From positions 11,265,160-11,329,159 of the forward strand of contig JAULJL010000021.1 in assembly GCA_030761205.1 (NCBI GenBank): a stretch of 64,000 nucleotides of DNA, in the 5' to 3' direction. Made by a program: the position numbers and the translations under genes. This document shows, one piece after another, positions 24,030 through 34,399 of this stretch. Each line of letters starts with the position of its first letter. The stretch's first letter is position 1. The DNA comes from Fremontodendron californicum (taxonomy: Eukaryota; Streptophyta; Magnoliopsida; Malvales; Malvaceae). A model generated the notes under the pieces. It did no database searches, had not been told where the DNA came from, and saw only the letters and a list, made by a program, of their open reading frames with translations.

Positions 24030-25339
24030 TTATATAATAAGAAGCTATAAAATCATCCTAGCATTGTTTGTGCTTGAACTGACTGATTCTATGTTTAGGT
24101 TTCTAGCATTATTATATGGTTGATAAGGAATTTTCTAATGGCAGTCTGTTTTCGAACTTTAGAATTCGACAGTCGAACATATCGTGGCGTAATATGTTAG
24201 AACTAGTTGATTAGATGAATGTGTTTGTGTTTGTTTATTTATGATTTTGAATCCTTTGTTGCGCTTGAAGCTATGCTTAAAAGGTTTTTGATTTCCTGTG
24301 ATGAATTAAGACTTAAGACTCTCCTTTCATTCTGATCGTGGCTTAAAAAAGAAAAAAGAGAAAGAACTGCGAGTTGGTGCCTACATAACAAATTGCTTGC
24401 TAACCAAGCCATTCTGGCTTAACACTCAATCGATCGGGTCTGATGGGGTATTTGATTTGTGGCAACGGGTTATGGTGGGGTGGATTCTTGCTTGCTCCAT
24501 TTTTGACCCGACCTTTAAACAGATCCACCCGATATCTGTCCCGATTTGAATTTAACTTGAGTTCTAGCAGTCGAACTTGGCTTCGAAATGAAGAAATCCC
24601 CTTATCACGTCTCACCCGAAAACTTAAATTTTATTTCGAGAAATCTACCAACTTGCATCTTTAGTGATGGAGATGAGCAGCTGGGTCGAGGAAGAAAGAA
24701 AATTAAAAAAAAAAAAAATTAAAGAATCTTAATTAAAATATATAAAAACTAGTTATAAAATTAGAAGAGGATATTATGTAAATATCTCATGTCGAGGTGA
24801 ATTTTATTTGAAACTGTTTCGACCCACCTCGGTTTTTTAATAAAAAATTGATTCGTTTCGACTCTGAATTCAATTTTTCAAAAAAAAAAAATCTCGTTAT
24901 AAGATAAGAACTTGACGGGTTCGGATTATTTTACCAATTATACTTAAAAGCAAAGTTTTGAGACGATTTTTTTTATATAAAATCTTAAATATATTTTTAG
25001 AAAGAAAATAATAATTTTCACACCATCGCTCAAGGATTTTCTTTTAAAACATAAACTTGAAAACTTTGTATTTTTACTGCCTAATAATGCCTACTCAGAA
25101 AAACTAGAAGGGTCGGTATTTTAATATTTCACAATTACATAATATAAATATAATATAAAAAATAATTAAAATATTATAAAAATATATATATATATTACAA
25201 AAAAGATAATGTAGATATAACACAGATAAACGTATTAAAATTTATACAGTATACAAAAAATAACACAACGGAATACAACAAGGATTACCGTATCTATAGC
25301 CCGGTAAATTACTTCCCAAATTCGCTGGCTAACACTCTA
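24030..25339. other. U2AF65 3' region and U2AF65-RRP42 spacer
   Basis: The first about 300 bp look like the U2AF65 3' UTR. 24,400-24,930 has CGGGT/ACCCG-rich phrases (for example GGGTCTGATGGGG, then TTTCGACCCACC) like the ends of other short elements, but no borders could be fixed. 25,100-25,300 is AT-rich. No gene is seen. Confidence 0.45.
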
Positions 25340-25347
25340 AAACCCTA
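25340..25347 (+). promoter_or_regulatory. telo-box AAACCCTA upstream of RRP42
   Basis: Exact AAACCCTA, 220 bp before the RRP42 ATG, in a CT-rich leader that carries its own intron (about 25,466-25,564, ending TTTACAG). Telo-boxes are common near transcription starts of plant genes for ribosome and RNA processing, which fits an exosome subunit. Confidence 0.55.
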
Positions 25348-25566
25348 CTTACTTCTCAGTTCACAAGTTTTCCTGATTTCCTCTCCTAACGATTTGTTTC
25401 TTAAAAAAAGAACCCAATTTCTATCAAATTCTTCTCAGTGGACGTGAAACTCAGTGAGTTCAAGGTACTTATTGTTTTAGTTCATTAATGCTCCTTTTGC
25501 TTTTTCTTTGACAAAAATTGTCATTTTCTTAGCTTTGAATTCCTCTGTTTATGTGGATTTACAGTA

Positions 25567-28500
25567 ATGGTGGGGCTTTCTGTTGGAGAAAAGCATTTCA
25601 TACAATGTGGAATTGCTCAAGACCTTCGTTCCGATGGTCGAAAAAGGTTAACTTACCGACCCGTTTATGTTGAAACTGGAGTTATTCCTCAGGTATGGAA
25701 TCTTCTTCTAAATACTCTCAACCCCATCAAACAATATATCTATTTTGCTTTCTTTAGAGATGAATTTTGATTGAAGGGCATTATGACAGGCACATGGTTC
25801 GGCAAGAGTTAGGCTTGGTGCAACTGATGTTATTGCCAGTGTCAAGGTATTTTCTTCACTGGATTTGGAGTTTTTAATGTTTCTTTGTCTTAGGCTATGT
25901 TACTCGGACTCGGGTGTGAGTGTCGATGTGTCTGACACGGGTATATGTCCGACAAGGTATGTTTAATTTTTTCTAAGATTTTCATGTATTTGGAGGGTCC
26001 TGATGGTCATATCCCCATACCCATATCCGGATATGTGTCGGACATGTGTACTTCAAGAAAAATGAAGAGTCGGAGCAACATAGGTCTTAGGTGCATCGAT
26101 AATATGGTTACAGTAAATCTCTGCTCGTGCAGGCCGAACTTGGAAAACCAAGTGCATTGCAACCTGACAAAGGAAAGATTGCTATATATGTTGATTGTAG
26201 TCCAACCGCGGCTCCAATGTTTGAGGTGGTTTTTCTTTACTGCTGAAATCTTTCCTTGTTTGATTGAATTGGTTGAATTCAGATGAATATTTTTGTATCT
26301 TCATTTTATTTCTTTGTTAATGTTGGTTAAGATAATATTGCAATATTGTTTACATAGAAAGTAATAATGGGGGTGAGTTGGAAGAGTAAATCATTTTTCA
26401 AGTTTTAGCCTTTTAGGATACACATGCTTACATCCATGTATTCATTTATCCTATGTTACCCGGAAGTTTTATTTTCCCTATAGTATCTTTGTTCGACACA
26501 TATTCGAACATGGGTATGGGGGTATGATCCTCCAAATATATGAAAAAACATAGTAAAAATTGAGCATACCCGTATCCGGCACTCCCGAGTCCGGGTAACA
26601 TAGCATTTATATCAATCATCTTCCTTTGAGAAATAATTTTATGAAGAGTTGTAAATGGCTAGATGTGGTCCCTTTTGGAGTGGTTCTTTGTTAAATGCCA
26701 TTATCTCTTTCTTGGAAGGTTTGACTTGTGAATCTCACTTGTGGTGTGTGAGTGTGTGCGAGTTTCCTTTTCTCTTTGGTCAAAAGTAAATGGCCATTTG
26801 TGCTGTGGAAGGGACTAACTTTGTTCTAGTCTTTATGTTCTTCCTTTTGCTTTTAATACATTTTACTCTGTAATTATAACTAAGGTTTGTCTGTCTTTAG
26901 TCCTCCATAATGTTATTCGTAATCCGTTGTTCACTTCGTTTTTATGTGTTATTCTTGTATTTCATTTTTCACAGGGTAGAGGGGGTGAGGAGTTGTCTAC
27001 AGAACTATCAGTTGCTCTGCAACGTTGCCTATTGGGCGGTAAAAGTGGAGCAGGTAGACATTCTCACTGATGGTCAATATCCTGTAATTCGTTGCTATTT
27101 TAGCCTATGTTGTTCCGACTTTTCATTGTTTTTGAAATATCCATGTCCAACGCTTATCCGGATATGGGTATGGGGATATGATCCGGACCCTCCAAATACA
27201 TGAAAAACTTATAATAAATCAAACATACCCGTGTCGGACACATATCCGTGTCCGACACTCATACTCGAGTCCGAGTAACGTAGATTTTAGCTTTTGTTGC
27301 TTTCTTCAGTTTGAGAATGTAATTATCTTAATCCATTTATGCCAGGAGCTGGAATTGATCCCTCATCACTGGTGGTTGTGGAAGGAAAAGTGTGCTGGGA
27401 TCTCTATATTGATGGCCTTGTTATTAGTTCAGACGGGAATTTGCTAGATGCCCTTGCTGCTGCCATTAAGGTATTTTAGTTATTGAAATTGTATTCGTCT
27501 CTATCTCTCTTGGTTGGATTGTGATGAGGATTTAAATTTCAAATTAACCACAAGTACGGAAAAAGCAATTATACCTTTTATTAGATGAAATGGATTCTGA
27601 ATCATTCATGCTCAATTTGAGTCTGTATTCTCAACTTATGTTGTAAAATTGAGGGAAGATCTGCTTGATAATCAACTCCTAATGATTATCCCGAGTCACT
27701 AGAATTTTTGTAACTATTTGATTGCCTATATCCTATATTTATTGGTATCAGGCATGGTAAGGTGTCCATTTTTGCATCAATTTACAGCTATGTTACTCGG
27801 ATTTGGGTATGAATGTCGGACATGGGTAGGTGTCCGACACGGGTATATTCAATTTTTTTCAAGATTTTCATATATTTGGAAGGTCCTTGGAGGATCATAT
27901 CCTCATAGCCATGTCCGAATATGCATCGGATACGGGTACTTCAAGAAAAATAAAGAATCGGAGCAACATAGATTTACAGTGTCATGTAAATTTCCGTGAG
28001 CCATATACTCGAGTTCTATCATGTTGGCCGTAAGTGCTTCTCATTTAAGTAGGGTTGAAGTAAAATAGCCTTTTGCCATAAAACTAATCAAACAACCTCC
28101 TATCATACGCCATCATTTTAAATGCCTTTTTGTTAGTTTACTCTTAATACATTTGGTGATCGTACTGATTCTCAAAAACCAAAATTAACTACTTGACTCG
28201 GTTTTTGCAAAGGCTGCTTTAAGCAATACTGGCATCCCAAAGGTCGATGTTGCAGCCGAGACAACAAATGACGAACAACCTGAAGTCAACATAAGTGATG
28301 AAGAGTTTCTACAATTTGACACATCTGGGATCCCTGTCATAGTTACATTGACAAAAGTAAATCACTTACTGCTGTTCTTTTAACTCCACTTGGTAGGAAG
28401 AAAAGAAAGTGGAAAGGAAGAAAAAGTTCTAATTTAATTATTGAACTACAAAGTAGCAAATGTCCTTTATGTTACCCGGATTTTTCATTTTTCTTAAAAT

Positions 28501-29172
28501 TCTCATATCCAACTCTATGTTACTTGAAATCGGGTGTGAGTATCAGATACGGATATGTGTCTGACATGGGTATATTTAATTTTTTTAAAGTTTTTTCATG
28601 TATTTGGAGGGATATCCCCATACCCATATCCGAATATGTGTCGGACACGGATGTCGGACACAGATATTTCAAAAAAAATGAAGAGTCGGAGCAATATAGA
28701 TCTAACACATTTTCGAACATGGGTATGGAAGTATACTTCTCCAAATATATGAAAAAATTTAGAAAAAATAAGTATACCCGTATCGGACACATATTCATAT
28801 CCAACACTCACCTTCAAGTCCGGGTAACATTGCATGTTGTTATGAATTTCAACCACCAAACATAAAGTTTTTGTCAAATTTTTAATAAAAGTTCTGCTAT
28901 TTCATCTTTTTTTCTTGCTTTCTGGTCTTTAGGTGGGGAGGCACTATATTGTCGATGCTACTTCGGACGAGGAATCCCAAATGAGCTCGGCTGTCTCAAT
29001 TTCGGTTAACCGGAAAGGGCACATTTGCGGACTTACAAAACGAGGTGGAGCTGGCCTAGATCCAAGCATTATTCTTGACATGATATCTGTATCAAAACAT
29101 GTAAGTGAGCAGCTAATTAACAAATTGGATTCTGAGATTGCTGCTGCTGAAGCTAGTGAAGATGAATCATAA
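25567..29172 (+). CDS. RRP42: exosome complex subunit RRP42 (EXOSC7 type)
   Basis: Subunit of the nine-member ring of the RNA exosome, which degrades and trims RNA 3' ends in nucleus and cytoplasm. Coding exons: 25567-25692, 25790-25846, 26133-26225, 26975-27053, 27346-27470, 28213-28356, 28933-29172. All are GT-AG and in phase, summing to 864 nt, or 287 residues, the usual plant length. It begins MVGLSVGEKHFIQCGI and has DLRSDGRKRL, the RNase PH-fold opening. Middle landmarks are GRGGEELSTEL and VCWDLYIDGLVI. The second RNase PH domain has VSISVNRKGHICGLTKRGG. Ring subunits of this type are generally catalytically dead in eukaryotes and act structurally. Introns 2-6 hold six MITEs. Intron 5 contains the left edge of the tandem array, so this is the only copy with exons 1-5. 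Confidence 0.96.
25895..26083 (+). mobile_element. CTATGTT-family MITE, RRP42 intron 2
   Basis: 189 bp from CTATGTTACTCGGACTCG to AGAGTCGGAGCAACATAG, with a perfect 8-bp target duplication GTCTTAGG (25,887-25,894 and 26,084-26,091). A good reference copy for the family. Confidence 0.93.
26451..26603 (-). mobile_element. CTATGTT-family MITE, RRP42 intron 3
   Basis: 153 bp, opposite orientation and internally shortened. Ends CTATGTTACCCGG and CCGAGTCCGGGTAACATAG. The flanking 8-mers CATTTATC and CATTTATA match at 7/8. Confidence 0.88.
27105..27283 (-). mobile_element. CTATGTT-family MITE, RRP42 intron 4
   Basis: 179 bp, ends CTATGTTGTTCCGACTT and GAGTCCGAGTAACGTAG, with perfect target duplication ATTTTAGC (27,097-27,104 and 27,284-27,291). 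Confidence 0.93.
27788..27971 (+). mobile_element. CTATGTT-family MITE, RRP42 intron 5, unit 1 only
   Basis: 184 bp with perfect target duplication ATTTACAG (27,780-27,787 and 27,972-27,979). Units 2 and 3 have a single ATTTACAG at the matching place (43,011-43,018 and 56,636-56,643), so their sites are empty. Confidence 0.95.
28467..28832 (-). mobile_element. CTATGTT-family MITE in RRP42 intron 6, interrupted
   Basis: The left piece is 28,467-28,514 and the right piece 28,700-28,832. Together they match the uninterrupted 173-bp copies at 43,507 and 57,132, with a second MITE inserted between them. The outer flanks (AATGTCCT-like and CATGTTGT) are partly eroded; in units 2 and 3 they match at 7/8. 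Confidence 0.85.
28515..28699 (+). mobile_element. CTATGTT-family MITE nested in another copy
   Basis: 185 bp, from CTATGTTACTTGAAATCGG to GAGTCGGAGCAATATAG. Flanking 8-mers are ATCCAACT and ATCTAACA (6/8); the uninterrupted units have ATTCAACA at that spot. It is present only in unit 1. Confidence 0.87.
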
Positions 29173-29424
29173 CTTTGTTTTAAAATTTGTTGTTACCCTT
29201 TGAAATTTGTGGATTTTTATAGGACTTTTTCCCTTTTTTGCATGGGGAAAAATAGGATTTTTGAATCTGTTGTATAAATTGTTTTTTTCTTTTTGGATGT
29301 TATAGCCACATTTATTAGACTTGCAGTATAAGGTAATGAGATGATTTTCTGATTTTTTTCCTTTTCATCTTTTTATCTAGTATTAGGGAAAGTAAAATAG
29401 GTCAATCGATTAAAAGCTCAAAAG

Positions 29425-29873
29425 CTTTATTCGGATTCGTGTATCCGTGTTGTGTTCGTGTATTTTTTTGTTTTATAATTGTGTTTAAGGTGTTTTATAT
29501 TAATATAACTTTTGACGTGTTAATAATTTATGTTATATAGATTTTGAGACATTCCAGTATTACTAGGTCTAGGTGTAGATTTGATAGTCCGTGTAGGTGT
29601 CGTGTCTGTGTTTATTTTTCGTGTTCGTGTAATTGTGTCGTGTCCAGTATTGTCAAGTCTAGGTGTAGATTTGACAGTCTGTGTAGGTGTCATGTCTTGT
29701 ATTATTTTTCGTGTCAATCATATAAATTATAAATATATTAAAAATTATTAAATATGTGAAAATGTTAAACACATACTATATATATATTTTAAACGAATCG
29801 TGTTTGTAACACTATTTTCATATTTATTAAATGTGTTATGTAGTTATCATATTTAAAACAGTGTCCAGAATTA
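29425..29873 (+). repeat. CGTGT-family element, unit 1 copy
   Basis: Reads as the reverse sense of 18,310-18,905: TTCGGATTCGTGTATCCG at the left, GACGTGTTAATAATTTATG in the middle, and GTGTCCAGAATTATCATGG at the right. It contains an internal direct repeat with GTCTAGGTGTAGATTTGA at about 29,567 and 29,657. It follows the RRP42 stop by about 250 bp. Confidence 0.6.
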
Positions 29874-30052
29874 TCATGGGTGCTTTACTTTCATAATTGA
29901 TGAAGAGAACATTAGTGAGCTAGTGGTATTGGGAAATGTAACCACATCATTCAACTGATTCCAGTATTAGAAAAATGGAATATAAATCTCATCCATACAA
30001 AAATTATTAGCAAGTTTTTAACTACATCATGTTAAGTGGACCAAAGTTTTTA

Positions 30053-30640
30053 ACCCAATATCAAATGAGTTCAATGGAAGAAATCTTCTTCGGGTGTGTT
30101 TATACTGAACACAGATGGAGTTGACAAAATGGATTTTGGTATTGTGTCTGCTAGTGGATTTTGGTATTGTGTCTGCTAGTGGATTAATTAGAAATGAAAA
30201 TGGTGACCAGGTGATGGGCTTCTTACTTCATATAGGCCGAACTAATAACTTACAGGCAGAACTCTAGGGAGTGAGAAGGATTACTATTGACTAAAACCTG
30301 TAGTCTCCAAAGACTAATATTGGAGGTGGATTCGGCTATGGTTGTTCATTTGTTAAACCAAACTCCAGTAGAGCATCATTCTTTCGAGACATTGATAAAT
30401 GATTGTTGTGATCTCATTAAAGAATGATAGGTTATAGACATTAGACACATTTTTAGAAAAGGTAATCGTTGTGCCGATCATCTAACGAATCTGGCACAAG
30501 CGGTAGATACTGGGGCTATTCGTCTTCACAATCCTCTTACATAATGTCTTTGCTTCAAGCTGACGCTTGTGATCAAAGTGTTATTCACTTATAATTTTAT
30601 TCTTATCTTATGTACCAAAAAAAAAAAAAAACCTTTAGGA
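30053..30640 (+). mobile_element. 5'-truncated LINE with RNase H remnant and poly(A), unit 1 only
   Basis: The translated stretches match the RNase H domain at the end of plant L1-type LINE ORF2: LNTDGV, then SGLIRNENGDQVMGF, TNNLQAEL, LEVDSAMVVHLLNQ, and RKGNRCADHLTNLAQ. Stops and frame changes plus a direct duplication of about 25 bp (TGGATTTTGGTATTGTG repeated at about 30,131 and 30,156) show decay. It ends in a run of about 15 A (30,617-30,631). Flanks GGACCAAAGTTT and GGACCAAGTTT look like the target duplication. Units 2 and 3 lack it. Confidence 0.8.
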
Positions 30641-32052
30641 CCAAGTTTAGATTGATGTGACAGTTCAATGCGGTCTTAATTTTATCTTAAATTTTTAAAA
30701 AATTTAAATTTAAATATAAATAATTAATATAATAATGTTTTAATATTATAAAAAAATTACAATTACATAGTAAACGTTCACAAATATTAAAAAAATTCAA
30801 ATATCCACAATGTAATTAATAATTCATATTATGATTATTTTTTAAATCAAAACATTATAAAGTAAGATAAAATACAAAGATCAACAAGTTTATCTTAAAA
30901 TTAATTAAAAATTCAATCTTAAAATCCGATAGTTCGATCTAGGATGGACAGATATGTATTTAGGATCATGAATTACCCTAAAAATCCCGATCTTAAAAAA
31001 ATATAGACCATGAGACCACTCTAAAATCGATCCAAATCTATCGATTTGAAAGAGTGCTTATATAAACGAATTTTCTGTTAACGAAACTCGACAAATAAAA
31101 TATAAACCATAATTTTATCTTATTATTTTTTATTTTTTATTTAAATAATTAAATATAAAAATGAGTTAGTAGTTCATTAATTTAATAAAAAAAAATCTAT
31201 ATTTTTTCAACATAAATCAAATTTATAAAAAATTTAAAAAGTAAAAAAGAATAAAAAACATAAAATATAAAATGCTTATATAAAATAATTTAAATAAATA
31301 TAAATAAAGTACTACATAAATCTTGATATTTATTAATAATAATATAATCATAATGAAAAAAATCATTTTTGAAATTATATTTTAAATGATGGTTTTATTT
31401 TACAATTACATTGTTATCTTTAAAAATTTTGATAATATAAAAATTACAATATTTTTTCACCTACCATAAAATAAAAATATACATTTTTAAAAAATACACA
31501 AAGTAACACTTAAAAATTCATTTGTATTACATAATTTATAAATAAATAATTATAATAAATTTAATTATTATAATTAACAAAATATAATATATTAATATTA
31601 ATATATATTAAAATATAAAACATTTAAATAAATAAGAATTATTTAATAAAATTTAAAAAAATTAAAAAAAAAAAAAAAACCCATGGAAGCGAGGCTATAC
31701 TCGTATTAATTAAAAAAAAAAAAACCCTTAACTGAATCAATATATCCTCGGCTTGCACAGACCCATTTATCAGTGTCCAAAGGCCAAAGCCATAGGTTAA
31801 TGCTTCTATCGAGTCCCGTTAGGATTTGAAAATGGGTTTTTACCTTTTCTTGTAAGACAAGTAAACCTCATTTTTCAAAAATATTAGCAAATTATTATTA
31901 GTTTTTCAAAAACTACAACAAAAAATATGATGAATATATAGATCATTGCCAGTCAATAAGTAAGTTTAGCAGAATAAATCTTACTCTAATAAGAATTTGC
32001 TTTCCAGGATTTTTTTCTCTTCTCTTCTCGACTATCAAAAACGTAAAAAACA
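30641..32052. other. AT-rich spacer before the bromodomain pseudogene
   Basis: About 30,660-30,980 has no counterpart in units 2 and 3. The remainder matches them. Very A/T-rich to about 31,680, then a more complex stretch (CCTCGGCTTGCACAGACCC at about 31,747) that may be the old gene's 5' region. No other gene is seen. Confidence 0.5.
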
Positions 32053-33748
32053 ATGTTATCATCCAAGAATTCAGGAAAAACATCAAAACCCTGTCATGAA
32101 AAACATAGAAATCAGTTCATACCAATGCAGAAGCTGAAAAAGATTGAAGCAATTTCTGGGACACAATCTTTCGAGTTTGGACAGCAACTAACCAGTTGTT
32201 TTGATGGGAAAAAAATGTCTTCCGCTGGATATTCGAAAGAGAGTTCGGGTCGTTACAAGCGCAAACCAGAAGCGGTGGTTCTAAGCGGTGGTCCACCTGA
32301 GAAGAGGCCAAAGATGGTGGTGGACAGTAGCCTGACACGGCGGTGTTCTGCATTACTGAAAGCACTGATGAAACATCCAACTTTAGGTAAGGTTTTCAAT
32401 CAACCAGTTGATCCTGAAATATTAAATATTATTCTTCATTATTTTACAATAATTACAAAACCCATGGATTTGGATACAATTAAGTCAAAGCTAGTAAACA
32501 ATACTTATTTTGGCATTCAAGAGTTTGTGGCTGATATTAGACTAGTGTTTTATAATGCCATTCTTTATAATCCATCAACTAATAATGTTCATAAAATGGC
32601 GGAAGAAATCTTTTAAGTTTTTTGAAGCGATATGGAAATCTTTCGAGAAAAATTGAAATTATCAAGAAAATTTAAAGGTTGGAGCGAGTAGCGCTCATGC
32701 CTGTAACTTGGATTGCAAGGCAAAAGGCTAAGAAATGAGCAAATCTGATATTCCACATTCTGTTAGGGCTCTAAGTGCTTTGGACGATAAGAATGTTTTT
32801 CTTAGTTCTCACTTTACAATTCCTGCAACAGATGCTGCTTCTGGTGAAGGATTGTTAACTCCGAATAAGGCTTTTCGTGCTGCAATGCTGAAAAGCCGTT
32901 CTGCAGACACCATTTTGAAAGCTCATCAGAAGATCTTGACACTACTTGATAATGGTGAGACAGCTGATCCATTTAAGATGCAGCAAGAAAAGGAAAAATT
33001 CGAAAGAAGGCAGCATGAAGAAAAGGCAAAAGTTGAGTTGAAAAAGCAACGGGAAAGAGATAGAAAAGCTGCTCGAATTGCATTGCAAAAGATGGAAAAC
33101 ACGGCTGGGATTGAACTGAATTTGGAGATTCAAAAGGAACTGGAGATTCTAAGTGGATGCTCTCTTTTTTGGGGGAATCCGCTGCATCATCTGGGTTTGT
33201 TCCTCAAAGACGAAGAGGAGTATTTGGAAGAGGCAGCTCTGAATGAAGATATTGAGGAGGATGAAATAGTTTGTCTTAGTTCTCAACTTACAACTCCCAA
33301 AGCAGATGCTGCTTCTGCTGAAGGATTGTTAACTCCGAAGAAGGCTCTTCGTGCTGCAATGCTGAAATCCCGTTTTGCAGATACCATTTTCAAAGCTCAG
33401 AAGAACATCAAGACACTACTTGATAATGGTGAGAAAGCTGATCCAGTTAAGATGCAGCAAGAAAAGGAAAAATTCGAAAGAAGGCAGCGTGAAGAAAAGG
33501 CAAAGATTGAAGCTCAGATCAGAGCTGCTGATATGAAGGCAAAGGTTGAGCTGAAAAAGCAACGGGAAAGAGATAGAAAAGCTGCTCGGATTGCACTGCA
33601 AAAGATGGAAAACACGGCTGGAATAGAACTGAATTTGGAGATTCAAAAGGAATTTGAGATTCTGATCGGATGCTCTCAGCTTTCTTTCTCGTGGGAATCC
33701 AGAGCAGCTCTTAATGAAGATATTGAAGAGGGGGAAATAGTGTGTTAA
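32053..33748 (+). pseudogene. GTE/BET-type bromodomain gene, broken (unit 1)
   Basis: Derived from a plant GTE protein, a BET-class acetyl-lysine reader that regulates transcription. The first frame (32,053-32,616, 187 codons) has most of a bromodomain from about residue 97: LLKALMKHP, VFNQPVDP, ITKPMDLDTIKSKL, YNPSTNNVHKMAEEIF. It stops where one extra T in TTTT shifts the frame. The shifted frame continues FFEAIWKSFEK, then has TGA and TAA before a second frame (32,735-33,748, 337 codons). That frame carries the GTE C-terminal module twice: LLTPNKAFRAAMLKSR and LLTPKKALRAAMLKSR, each followed by QQEKEKFERRQ, ARIALQKMENTAGIE and an acidic end. Absence of introns suggests a retrocopy. Its frameshift and both stops are shared by all three units. 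Confidence 0.85.
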
Positions 33749-34399
33749 AGTTGCTAAAATATGATTAAATGAGTTATTTTCTTTTCTGGTGTCAATGTAG
33801 AATTTTGCGTATGAATTTGTTGTTTTAGGTGAAGAGTGTTTCTGTAGAGTTGATCGATGTTGGAACTAGGAATTCTCTTTTTTCCATTAATAAAATATTG
33901 TCTTTTGATTTTATGAAATTTCTGTTTAATGGTATTTTTAAATAAACTATTTCTTTTCCAAGTTATTTTTGTCTTTCACACAACAACTCCTCTTAGTATC
34001 AATTAAACAGCTGAATTATTCCACCTAGTAGTACTAGAAAGATATAAAAAATTTAAAGCTCATAATTGAATTAGTTCTCTGTGTTTCTCGCTCGTAAGTA
34101 AGTGATCTATTTTCTTGATATCTAAAATCCTTAATCTTTCTCAACCCTTTCATCCATAAATGCCATCTTCCTAATTACTCTCAAAATTCAATTAAAATCT
34201 TAATATGAGTTGGAGTCCAAATTTTGGTTACAAGGCCATAAACTAACAAAAGACACTTGATAAATTTTGGTTATTTAATGTTGCATTATTTATTACTAGG
34301 CAATAGAGAAACTTAATAATCTACAAGTATGAGGATTAGATAGCAGATTAGAGATTACTAACTAAGCAGAAATCGTACTTTGTTTCACAAGATTCTCAA
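33749..34399. other. spacer between the bromodomain and PPR pseudogenes
   Basis: 3' flank of the bromodomain pseudogene followed by non-coding sequence. It is identical by eye to 47,648-48,300 of unit 2, while unit 3 differs at many sites. Confidence 0.6.

Noticed and set aside
28515..28865. Several 60-110 codon frames across MITE copies
   Set aside because: They recur wherever the element occurs and reflect its inverted-repeat sequence, not genes.
28933..29172. RRP42 last exon as a separate small gene starting at GTG
   Set aside because: It starts with Val at a splice acceptor and joins in phase to the preceding exon of a complete RRP42 model.
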